Assembly (NCBI GenBank): GCA_032173965.1
Contig: CM063290.1
Span: 12,611,501-12,675,500, forward strand
Direction of reading: 5' to 3'
Source: Sitta carolinensis
Taxonomy: Eukaryota; Chordata; Aves; Passeriformes; Sittidae
Length of the DNA stretch: 64,000 bases
Below are positions 1 to 13,600 of this stretch, piece by piece (the first letter of the stretch is position 1; every line of letters starts with the position of its first letter). The notes below the pieces were generated by a model. It searched no databases and was not told where the DNA came from. It saw only the letters and a list, made by a program, of their open reading frames with translations. The translations under genes and the position numbers were made by a program.

Positions 1-2089
1 ATTGTCCTTCCTTGTGATTGCCACAGTGCCTGCATCAGTGCAATGTCTTCTACGAAACACTTGAGTGAAGACAGTCTTGCCTTCATTTGGATTTGCACAT
101 GCTTTGAAAGTGCTTGCCAGTGTTGTTGCCTCTTTCCTCATCCCCATGGTAGTGGAGGAGGCTCTACAGGAACACTGCCAGGAGCAAGGAGCTTTTAAGG
201 TTCCCTAGACCAACAGGGCAAAGGGGAAATACAATGACAGTATGAATAATTTATGAGACTGGACCCTGGAAGAATTAAAGGATCATGAATGAAGTCAGTT
301 CTGAAATAATAAGGGTAAAATTTGGAACCGGTTGGGAGGTTTTTTGAAGCACTTGGGGTTGAGAAACCTGTAGAGAGGAGAGAGCTAGGAACTGGGGAAA
401 GAAAGGAAGCAGGAAAATAAAGCTGATATTTGGTGCAAAGAGAGGGTTGCAGGTTGTTTGGCCCATAAGGAAATCCATTGCAACAGTGATCATTTTTTTT
501 GCCAGGCGTAAGGTCAGGATCTCAGAACAACTTCAATTTGGTTTTAACCATCTCTTACTGCAGGGCTGTACATGTCAAGCTAATGCTTAGCTGTTCAGCC
601 TTAGTGTTGTGTTGTATTTTGGTATGTAGTATATCTGAAATTTTGGTTAATAGGATTTTTAGTGTGTACCTGCATAGAAAGCCACTTACTTTGGAACACG
701 GCAGACTTAAAGGGTGGCTCACTTTTTGCATGTGTAGGGCCAAGTGGTTGCTTGAGCTGTTAACTCTGATCTGCCATCTAAAGCCTGTGTTGTTTCAGTA
801 GCCACTGGCTTATTGCACTGTGCATTTCCTGCATCCTTAGCAGAAGGCATATAAATATTTTTCCAGACCAATTGAGATTGTCCTCTACCTTCCTCTTTTC
901 AAACACTTGAAATGTTGTGCTTTAGTCTGTAGATGTAAGAATGCTTTAATGACATTAGGATTACTTCTCAAGATACCAAATATGTTGTATTCTTGCATCT
1001 TCCAGTAATTGTAACATTTTTCACCAGCTTCCATTTTGGGAGGATTGACTTTGAGCTGCAAAAATGCTGTAGGAATACCATATGTACATTTAATATGCGT
1101 TGCTTTTCTTGGACTGTTAATGCAAATAGCATTATTTGCTATTACTCTTCAATTTGGTGGCTGCTTTGTATTTTAAGATATCTCAAACTTTTAAAACATT
1201 TAATATTGTTATCTTCTGGGGTTTTTGTTCACTTTGGGGATCTGATATTTTCTTTTGTCATTATGCTTCATTATTTTAAAAGATCACAAGAATGTCTTGG
1301 AACAACTAGATTGCAAGAGCTTTGATATGCTGTTCAGCTTGTAATGTTGATGATAGTTGCCAGCAGTTTGTGTTGCTGACAGCTTGTTGACAACCAGTAT
1401 GTGAACATCTCAAAAATATTTGAGTCAATGTTTTGCTCAAAATGCTGTTTGGAATCTTATTCCATTGCAGCTTAAGTGCCAGTAGGTTTCCTGATTATTA
1501 TTTTAGTGAAGATTCCTAAGACCAAAACTCTCCTAGTCTACAGATGTTTGGTAAACCTGTGTGAAGATCTTTGAGAGAGAAATTAAATCTGTTTTAGCAC
1601 CTTCCACCCATTTGATTAAATGGTTTTCTTTGATATTTGCCAAGTTTAGAAACCATAAGATACTTCTGATTTTTCTTCTGTATCAAAGAGGAATATTAGC
1701 TTTGTTGTGTGCTATTAACTTCAGTACCTGTTTCCCTGCTTTTGCACTCTGTTGTTTTTTGATGAAGGAATTCTGTTGTGAAACTAGCCCACAAAAACCC
1801 TGAGTCTGTTTTTCTGTTGGACCCCAAAGTCTCAGCTGCAAGGGGAGTGCCTTGGTGGGAATAACCCAGGGGGCACGTCCAGCTGCTTTGGGTGCCTCAC
1901 CATCAGTGCAGCGCTGGCCTTGTGCTGCCATGACCACTGTGGGTCAAGGGGGCTGCCTGCTTTGTAGTTAAGAGTCTCCAAATCCATGTGCTAGTTCATA
2001 GTTTTTGAAGCTGTTAAATTTGAATCTTGTTTGTTTTAAACTGTTTTTCTAGTTTTCCTTATTTTTGACATTTTGTTGGTGATTTTTAG
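1..2089. other. Intron upstream of I1A (partial)
   Basis: AT-rich intronic sequence that runs into the pyrimidine tract and AG acceptor at 2088-2089. I looked for the exon that precedes I1A in mammals (ending VSHSHISPIK) and did not find it, so it lies upstream of the window. The short open frames here have no conserved look and start or end without splice sites. No repeat family was recognised. Confidence 0.7.
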
Positions 2090-2182
2090 CCCACAGAAGC
2101 TGTTCCTTCCTCTTCTCCCATTGTCCCTGTGATCCCTGTCCCACCAGTCCCTGCTGAGACCATCCCATCCACCATATCACAG
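2090..2182 (+). CDS. DLG1: DLG1 alternative insert I1A, proline-rich
   Basis: This 93-nt exon is in phase 0 at both ends and codes for 31 residues beginning PTEAVPSSSPIVPV. It matches the 33-residue human insert (PTEAVPPSSPTVPVIPV...) with a two-residue deletion near the end. In mammals the insert is a cassette in the region between L27 and PDZ1, and its Pro-rich stretch is reported to bind SH3 domains. It may therefore influence MAGUK multimerisation and localisation. The acceptor (tttttag) is good. The donor is weak (CAG|gttttt) and is followed by a long U-rich run, as expected of a regulated exon. Skipping it keeps the frame. Confidence 0.93.
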
Positions 2183-5100
2183 GTTTTTATTCTGTTTTGT
2201 TTTGTTTCATTAAACTTATTCAACTTTTATTTCTTTAATTTATTTTGTTGCTTTGTTGAAATGTGCCTTTTGCTACTTCAGACTCAGGTTTGAGGTGAGC
2301 TGTTAAATACACTAGAATTTCACCTTAACTTTTGTTCATTTTATGACAGCTTTTAGTACATTTAAATATTTATGTTTTCATATGGAAGTGACCACTAAGT
2401 TGTGAAAGAACTAAAGAAAAAATAACCAAAAGAATGGAAATAAACAATAGGATATTTTGTGTTCACATATTAACTTTAGAGCCACGTCACCCTTACTAAA
2501 GTGTTATTTCTTGATTTATTTATAAAGAACATATTTTCTCATTTCCTATAAATACTTAATACATGTCTTTCTTCAATTGCACTTCCATGGTGTATCTCTT
2601 GCACCCATTTATTGGTGTTACTGTTTTGGGGGGTGTTTAGAATACAAAAGAGATCTTTTTTGCCTCTCCATTCCTAACACATTTGACTCATTAAATCTAT
2701 TTCCCTTCTGAGCCTTCATCCTGTAGGTTCCATAATGTCCACACACCCCCCAAAACATAAACTAAACCCTGTCAAGACAAGCGAAGGCAGTAACAGGAGT
2801 TAATGTTAGTATTTCCTATGTAACTTGGAGTATGTGACCACAGCATGACAGGCTATGGAACAATCCAGGATAGACAGCAGTTACATTTTTGCAAATAGAG
2901 TGTTGTTCTGCTTTTTTTGTAGCTTTACTGTAACTTTGAGTGCAGACATCTGAAATGATGAGTGCACACCTTCTGAAAAGATGGGTCAATTTTTGGAATC
3001 ATTTGGTGACAATTATTAACTTTAAAATGAAGTTAAGCTCTCCACGATGTTACTTGAAAATTTTTGTAGTATGGACGTCAGTATTTTTTTTTTCTTAATT
3101 TTAACGTTCAAGCTACTTGACTAAACTTGCAACAGATGGTAATCTTTGTGTTTGCTGAATTTTTAATTTTTGCATAATCCATAATTAGCAAAAGTTTTTG
3201 CAGTTGCCTGTTTGGTAGTACAATTTCCAATTGATGTGTGCTTGTTTGAATCTGTCACCTGTACTTCTTCCATCAGGAAGACCAGAAATTTGATTAGTTT
3301 TAGAAATACTCCCTTCTTATAGGGGAATTCTGCCCACTTGAAGAATTGAGATAGACAGGCCAATGCAGCCATGTCCAGATAGTAACTTTGGAATGTCTGG
3401 CACAACTTTTCTCATTCATCTTTGAAAGCGATGGTAAATTGCTGCTTCTTGATGGAGGGGTTGGATAAATGTAGGAGTGTTAGAAACAATCATTTAACTT
3501 AAAGAAGGGTTTTGCATTGGTTGGCTGATTTGTATCTCAAACATGCTGTTCAGCAAACCTCACCTACTAACAGCAATTTTGCTTTTAGTTGTTTTGTTTT
3601 TTTAGAATGAAAAGAAGAACATTTGTCTGCCTCAAAAATAAGAATCATAGGAAACCAGCTTTCACTGGCACTGTGTATGTTACACATAATTGGATGTTAC
3701 AGAATCCTGATAGTAAATAAAAATACATTCCAAAATGAAGTGAAAAGAACATGATGGAACAATTAAACCTTGCTTTCTTCTGAGCAAAACCATAAAAACA
3801 TATGATTTAACTATATTTATTGTAACCTTAACAATAAATTATGGTGATGAATAATAGATTGGATTTTTAGTACAGGATCTTACTTTTAATTTACTCTTAT
3901 TTTAATAGAACCTGCACTTGAATAAGAAGCAGAAAAATTTAACTTAGTGGCAGAAAATGGTTGTGAGGGTTAATGTTGTTTTGACAGAGGTTTTTATTGT
4001 GACATTAATAACTAGTGCTTAATGTCTTTACTGCATGTGGTGTGCCAATGCTTCTATTGAGAGAATTGCTGGGTGAGAAAGGCTTTTGAAGGCATTTTGA
4101 CAGTCATAGGTGTTATCCTTTTTGTTTCCTCTTACTTTTAATTGTCTGCTCTGTTGTAAGTGTGTAGGTCCCACCTGATTTTAGTACTTATTAAATGACA
4201 CAGGCTTAATTTCTGACACTTGATAGCAGATTGATGGCTTCTGTCTAATGATGGGAGATTATTCATCTCAACCTTTTGAAAGGTACTTCTGAGTCATCAC
4301 TTCCTAGGTTTGGGAGCTTTTAAAAATCATAAATTCTTCAGAAGTATGTTGCTCTCATAGTAATGAAACAAAAATGCGGAATATGATAGGTTAATGCAAT
4401 TGTCATGTTTTTGCAGGTCTTAACTGTGTCTTTGCATGAGTTTAATACTGACTTCTTTTGCAACCTATTGGACTATCCCTAAATTTATTTACACACACAC
4501 ACACACACATACCTAGGAGATTAAAGAAAAGAATGTCTTAATTTTAAAGAAAATGTATTTTTATATGTATTAAAACCCCCCTCAGATTCATTAAAGCAAT
4601 AAGGAGATTCTTTGTTTAGTGCCACTGAACTTAATAATTAGAAGTATTTGGAGTCTGGAATCTATCTGGACACTCTTTGTTTGAGTTGCTGATGTTCCTA
4701 GAGCAGGCTAGATGCTGCCTATTTTAAGGGCAGATTGTTGATGGATAAATGGGAAATCTGTTTATTTGGAAATATTTCGGAGAAATGCCATCAGTTCCTA
4801 TGTATTTTCTTTCAGTCGAAACCACATTTTTCACAGAAAAATTCTCAGTGGTATGGGAGTAAATGTGCAAACTAAAAGTATAAACTTACTCTACTGGTTC
4901 CTGGCTTGTAAAAATGCTAATATTTTTTCAGCTTTCTGTGGCAATAATCTCTGACTGCTTATGGCTTGTTAATCTTTAACATTTTTCTCATGGAAGCACG
5001 TGCTGCTGTGTGTTAAATTAACGTCTGCTGTGGGTTTGCTTTTGCAAGTCAGTTTTCTAGGTCCTTCCTTGTTTAAGTTGCCTTTCTGCGGGTTTCCATT

Positions 5101-5530
5101 TTGCAGTTTCTGGAGGGGGTGGTTCACTGTTCCTGCTGGGAAGAAAGGGAAATTGAATTCACTGAAATTTTGTTTTGAGATACTGAGCGGTAAAACAACC
5201 TCTGCATCTCATACCACAAGTACTGGGGTGACTGGCATCATGTCAAATGCTATCATGAGTAAGGTTTTCTTTAGAAAAACAAGGTAATAAATGTCAGAAC
5301 TTAGATATTAAATATGATCTCAGACTTCCCTAACGGTGTGGTTTTATGTCAGGGAAGCAATTTGTCCAGGATAGTAACAAGTGTTTTAGAAGGTCAGTTA
5401 TGAGATTCTCAAGATCAGGCTACCTTTTAACACAACTTTGAGAAAACCAGTAAGTTAAATGTTGTAAAATTATCATTAATAGTGCATTTTATTTTGCTGT
5501 GTAATTTAAAAAAAAAATTTATTTTTCAAG
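2183..5530. other. Intron between I1A and I1B
   Basis: AT-rich intron of 3.3 kb. It starts with a U-rich run directly after the weak I1A donor and carries one (AC)n microsatellite at about 4491-4509. No further exon or recognisable repeat was seen. Confidence 0.75.
4491..4509. repeat. (AC)n microsatellite
   Basis: An uninterrupted run of about nine to ten AC units inside an intron, ending in acatacct. It is a simple repeat and probably polymorphic. Confidence 0.95.
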
Positions 5531-5584
5531 GCAAATCCCCCTCCAGTGCTGGTGAATACAGATTCCTTGGAGACTTCAACATAT
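5531..5584 (+). CDS. DLG1: DLG1 alternative insert I1B
   Basis: This 54-nt exon codes for ANPPPVLVNTDSLETSTY (18 residues) in phase 0-0. The human counterpart reads ...LETPTY, so the only change is Pro to Ser. The acceptor is atttttcaag and the donor gtaagt is strong. It extends the Pro-rich segment ahead of PDZ1 and can be included or skipped without changing the frame. With I1A it accounts for the N-terminal isoform variation known for hDlg. Confidence 0.96.
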
Positions 5585-7472
5585 GTAAGTCTACACTTGC
5601 TTTCAGTTATAACTTTAAATCATGTTTTATAGATGTAGTTGTGCATGCCTGTTGTTTAAGAAGACCTATTTTATCTCTTTGATGGTTCTTGCTCCTTTCT
5701 CTGCTAATGTTCGGTTTCTTAGATGAATAAATTCAAAGGTAGTTTTTCAAAAAAAGAAAGAGTATAGAACTGAGCTAAAGGAGAAGATAAAAATGATGGA
5801 GGTTTTTGTTTGCTCCTGTTTTTCTAGATGATATTTTAAATTGGATTACAGAGCTTTGTACATGGAAATAAGAGACTGCTTAAATACATTAGGATTGGCT
5901 TTGTTTTGTGCAATGGCAATGAATAGGGAAATGATTAATCATCCTTGTTATTTATTTAATAAAAAAGAAAAGAGTGCTGCACACTGATCAATCATCATGA
6001 GTCTTTTGCAGGTACCGTAATGCTGGATGACTTCAGTTAGCACATGTTGTTATTCCTGTAGATAATAGCTCAAGGACTAAGCTACCATAAAAACTTCTTG
6101 ATCACTGTGGCTTCTTTTGTGTTGGTGTAGCAATAGATCCAGTTTCATGTGTTCAGAAGGTCAGGACCTCATCCCTTTTTAATAGAGAAATATCATGTGT
6201 TAGAACCACCGTATCTTTTCCACTGAACAAACTACTAAGGACATAATCATTTTTGGGGTACTTTGCAAAGATGATAATCTGTTATGTGTGGAATGGATAT
6301 GGCTTCTTTTGAATTAAGGGGAGATATAATTAGAGAGTGAGAGATAAAAGCTTGATATTACACAGTCTGTAAAAGTCATGGAATTGACAGTTTTTGGAGC
6401 ATTTAAATATGTTAAATAAACATAGGACTAAGGAAGTAGGTAGATCTTATTTAATTCACTCCAAATAAAATTTCCTTTTTTAAATTCTCTGCTAGAAAAC
6501 GCTCAGATTTTAAAATGCTTTCTTCTGCATGTTTTTTATCTTTAGTGTGTTAAGACTACAGAAGTCTTATCAGATATCCTGTATCTTAAGGATAGGCGAG
6601 GACCTTTGTAAAATAACAGTATAAATGTTATTTCTTACCTTGTTAAATATTTCACCGTAGGTAACTGTAGAGGAAAGAATTTGCGTTCCAAGATATCTCA
6701 GAAAAAAGCTTACTCTTGAATATTAAATGTGAATGAGAATTTGTTATTTAATTAATTTTGCTTAGTTTTGGTATTTTTTTGCTTCTGGTATTTGATTCTT
6801 TCCTTGTTCTGTAGGTAGCAGAGAATGTGGGTATCCTTTCTAACCAGAGGATGACAAGGCTTCTTTCTAGGAATACAGTTTTTCATCAAGCTTTCTATTC
6901 TTCTAAACTTTTCTTCTCTTTTTGTCCCTATTTTAAATTGCTGAACTTTAGTATGTGTGTAACATGATAAATAGTAGTATAAACAGTTGTTAAATGTTAC
7001 TTTAGAAGGGTCTTACTCATTTCTTATAAGAAGGTGGTATAAAGCATCAGTCTTTGATTTTTCTCTGTTCAGTGTGGAACAGCAATAGGGGAATGCTGCT
7101 CTGTTCTTCCTTACAGTTCTTCTCTACCCCACATCCTCGGTCTTTTCTTTCTCGGTTTCAAGTTGCCGTGTAGCCTGAGGAATATCTGAGGATCTCAAGA
7201 GCGTTTTTTCTTTCTGGCAATCAGAAGCAGAGGGCCTAGTCCCTACAGCAGTTGTGTAGAACAGTCTGCTCTCTGAACAGGCAACTTTTAAACTCATACA
7301 AAAAGATTGTTTGATTCATAAATACAGAGTGGTGTGAAAATGCCGTGTCCCCTCTGAGCCCTGTGGTCACTGTGAATCAGCTGGGATTTGATGGGAGTGA
7401 ACTGCCAGCCAAGCAAACTGGGTTGTGTGAAGTGTAGGATTCTCTGTAAGTCTCACTTCTCTTTTTTAATAG
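5585..7472. other. Intron between I1B and the pre-PDZ1 exon
   Basis: AT-rich intron of 1.9 kb. No additional exon, repeat or RNA gene was recognised. Confidence 0.75.
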
Positions 7473-7523
7473 GTCAATGGCACGGATGCAGATTACGAGT
7501 ATGAAGAAATTACTCTTGAAAGG
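7473..7523 (+). CDS. DLG1: DLG1 exon: acidic lead-in to PDZ1
   Basis: This 51-nt exon codes for VNGTDADYEYEEITLER, identical to mammalian DLG1. The acceptor is ttttttaatag and the donor is AGG|gtaaca. The EEITLER end forms the first beta strand of PDZ1. It is phase 0 at both ends. Confidence 0.97.
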
Positions 7524-8266
7524 GTAACATGCTAAATGTCGTCTGTACCTTATTTGAAATGGGATTTATGATACTTTAATATGAAAAATAGCAATCCAAA
7601 CCAATTCTTACTCTCTTTTTTTTTTTTTTTTTTTTAATTTTAGGTAGATTATTTAACCTAATTTTAAAAAAGTACATTCAGTTGCTAAGCAGAAATGCAC
7701 TTGAGGTGCACTGTTAACAACAAGACAGAAAGAAATTATTGTGTCTAGTACCTGTGCAATTCTGGTGGTTACTGAAAGGGAGAAGAGGTGGTAAGGGCAA
7801 GCAATCCTTGAAGAGAAAAATGTCGGTCTGAATCTGTGCATCTGTGGGAATATATTAGAGGTGGGACACAAGCTATTTAAAGGCTTTTCTTTGGGAAAAA
7901 TAATGTGTCACTAATAATTTAATGAGGAGCAAATATTTGTGTGAATAATCTGAAACATCTAACATTAGAGATAGATTTTATGTAGTTTATCAAGTTGAAA
8001 GAGAAAGCTGTGGGGCTGGAACTGTCTCTTACAGCTATTTAGTGACTTATGTTCTCCTTTACATGTATGTAAGATGTAGTTGTACTAATTTTCATAGAAT
8101 TAAGTTATATATGCAGCATACTGCTTAAACTGTCTTTAAATACTTTTGTTATCTGTGAAAATTATGTAGATTTGGTTCTATGTAGATTTGGTTCTGTTCA
8201 GATATACCAAAATACCTTTTCCCCCCAAAAATAAATGTATAAATTCTTTTCCTCTTCTATGTTTAG
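7524..8266. other. Intron before PDZ1 core
   Basis: Intron of 743 bases. It contains a 20-T run at about 7616-7635 and two nearly adjacent copies of atgtagatttggttct near 8165-8198. Nothing else was recognised. Confidence 0.75.
7616..7635. repeat. Poly(T) tract
   Basis: An uninterrupted run of about 20 T in an intron. A low-complexity tract with no element body recognised beside it. Confidence 0.9.
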
Positions 8267-9481
<1,215 letters not shown>

Positions 9482-9651
9482 GGTTAATGATTGTATCCTA
9501 CGAGTAAATGAGGTGGATGTTCGGGATGTGACACACAGCAAAGCAGTGGAAGCATTGAAAGAGGCGGGATCAATTGTACGATTGTATGTCAAAAGAAGAA
9601 AACCAGTCACAGAAAAAATAGTGGAAATAAAACTTGTGAAAGGCCCCAAAG
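9482..9651 (+). CDS. DLG1: DLG1 exon: PDZ1 second half and PDZ1-PDZ2 hinge
   Basis: This 170-nt exon completes the split Arg codon, then reads [40 protein letters not shown] and on to KLVKGPK, ending one base into the Gly of the PDZ2 GLGF loop. [10 protein letters not shown] is the alphaB helix lining the ligand groove. Its His is the class I PDZ residue that contacts Ser or Thr at ligand position -2. The PDZ1-PDZ2 hinge is very short, so the two domains behave as a tandem. The acceptor is tctccag and the donor is gtatgt. Confidence 0.97.
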
Positions 9652-11241
<1,590 letters not shown>

Positions 11242-11386
11242 GTCAACAGTGTTTGCTTAGAAGAAGTTACTCATGAGGAAGCAGTGACTGCCTTAAAAAA
11301 CACATCTGATTTTGTTTATCTGAAGGTTGCAAAACCCACCAGCATGTTCATGAATGACAGTTATGCCCCTCCTGACATCACAAACT
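11242..11386 (+). CDS. DLG1: DLG1 exon: PDZ2 end and start of the PDZ2-PDZ3 linker
   Basis: This 145-nt exon codes for [20 protein letters not shown], then [12 protein letters not shown] and the linker [14 protein letters not shown], ending one base into a Ser codon. [11 protein letters not shown] is the alphaB helix, with the class I His. Differences from mammals are conservative (N to S, Y to F, G to S). The acceptor is tctcttcag and the donor is gtaagt. Confidence 0.97.
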
Positions 11387-13583
11387 GTAAGTTCATGTTG
11401 TCTTTCTGGTTCAATTAATTTTCACTTTTAAGGCTTTTAACATATTCAATTTTTAGTATTTTAACTGTTGCAAGCTTTTAAAAATTATATGAGACAAAAA
11501 TCTGATAGAAGTTGATTAATGAGGAAAATTATGTACTATAGAGAACAACGTCCTACAGCTTGTATACCAAAAGGACAGCAGTAGCAGGGCTCCAGGTGTG
11601 TTTTTGTGGTTGTCATGGCCCAGCCCTAGAGACTCAGTGTTGCTCATCACTTGCTGATGAGTACAAGGGGAGGGAACAAGTGCCTCATGCTCTTCAGGGT
11701 GTGAAGAGTAGAAAGCTGTGTGCTGTGAGTGTTCAGTGTCCTGTAAACTAAAGAGGGTGGTGATGCTCTGATATTTTTCCTGTTTTCCTGGTTTTTCATG
11801 AACTAGCATATACTTGAATTAACTGGGAGGATGGGAAGTTCTTGCTCTGGTGCCTGCCTGTGAATGTGTTAAAAAATTCCATGTTAACTTATTTGAAATC
11901 TGACTTCAGTTTTGACATAATTATTGACAATTTGACTGGAAACCCAATGATCACTGTACTAAAAAGTAGTTACAAGAATTTCTTGTTGACATAAGGGTAC
12001 TACTGAAAAGAGTATTTTCAAAGTCAAACATACAAGTCCAGCAAGTTCAGGGTTGAACTACAGTGTAAAGAAATATTTGACAGTTATCATTTAGTGGTTG
12101 ACTATGGAAGAGAATGATATAACTGTATCTTTCCAAGACTGAATAGACTGACTTTTCTGGATGACCAGTTTTACATGTTGTCACATGAAATGGTTCTAGG
12201 GGAGAGTTATTTTCCGTATTGCTTTGTTTCCTGCCATTAGATATGTGCAATTGATATGTAGCACTGATCTGTTAAGGTACTACTTCCTATGAAAAAAGGG
12301 AACACTTTGGAACTGAAAGATGTAATTGAAAACAGTATGTGAAGAACAAGAAACAAAAGTGCAGCACAACGAAGACTGAAGTACCTTATAAGCTCATAAT
12401 TTATTGGCAATAGCTACAGTATCTTAAAATCTATTTGTAAGCTCATTGAATTACAATTTGGAGCTAATTAGGTTTTCTCTGCACTGTGTTATTAGAAGGA
12501 TGCTCTTGAAGGCTCCATTCTTTGACATATCTAATTTTCAGCCTCCAGTGATTCTTCCCCAGTTTTTGACTCATATATATTACGGTTAGAGAGCAGCCAT
12601 TTTCCCTTACTGTATCTAGTTTATTCAATAACCTTTCCCACCATTTCCTGGGAAAATAGATTTCCTGTTCTCTCTCCATATAACTAGTCTTTTCATATAT
12701 TTCACCTGGAATTCATATTTTTTGGAACAGAGAAATCTGATTTTTACATAGTGTTCCTGGTAATGTTGCAGTAATGCAGTTACACTGCTGTGAATTGGGA
12801 TGTGGCAAACATTAAAGTATCTCATCTCTTACTACTGCACCTTGACTCAATCATTGGAATATTTACTTCGTTAGTCTTTAGTGGGGACAAAGGCAAAACT
12901 TGTAGAAAGTTTGAGGGGAGGAAAGTAGAGCAGGAGCTGATTCCTGATAATTTGCCCAGTGCTAATAAATCAGTGGCAGTGGCAAAGCTGGCTGTTGGTT
13001 TTTGGACCTCTTGTAGTGCAGAGATAGTAATTTCTCTCAAATGGTGATGAACTGGAGAAGGTAGTTCGTTGAAGGTAATTGCATCATAACATGGAGCCAT
13101 AAGAGAGAAAGTGCCATCTTCTTGAATACCTTCTCACCATGCCCATTGGCTGGACAGATCAGGAAAGTTCTGTCAAGGATAATCCCACGTAACTGCTATG
13201 AGCATGTCCTTTGTCATCTTGCCACCAGTCCTTAATTTCTCAGTAAGTATGACTTTGTGTCACATCCACTACTGCAGATAAATGGCCTAGTCACACATGT
13301 AGGCTCCCTTTGTCCCATTACCATCCTCCCTCCAGAGTTTCTCTTTGTTTGCTCTCCATCTAAGGATGATTTGAGAGATGGTGGCATTCTGTGCAGTCCA
13401 GCATCCCATCCTTTGTGGCAAGTGTCCCTTCTATCCTTTTACTGAGAAGTGAAAAGCCAATCTCCTGGCCTTGTCATGTACCTCAATCTCCAGCAGCTGC
13501 TTCTAGGAACCTTCTCCTCCTACTCAAGTATTCTGAAAAAAGTAATGGAAGTTTTTCTCAGATTCCAGGCATCTTGTCTGGCC

Positions 13584-13600
13584 GGCTGGCTGGCTGGCTG
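13584..13600. repeat. (GGCT)n short tandem repeat
   Basis: Four tandem GGCT units in an intron, directly preceded by ggcc. Confidence 0.9.
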
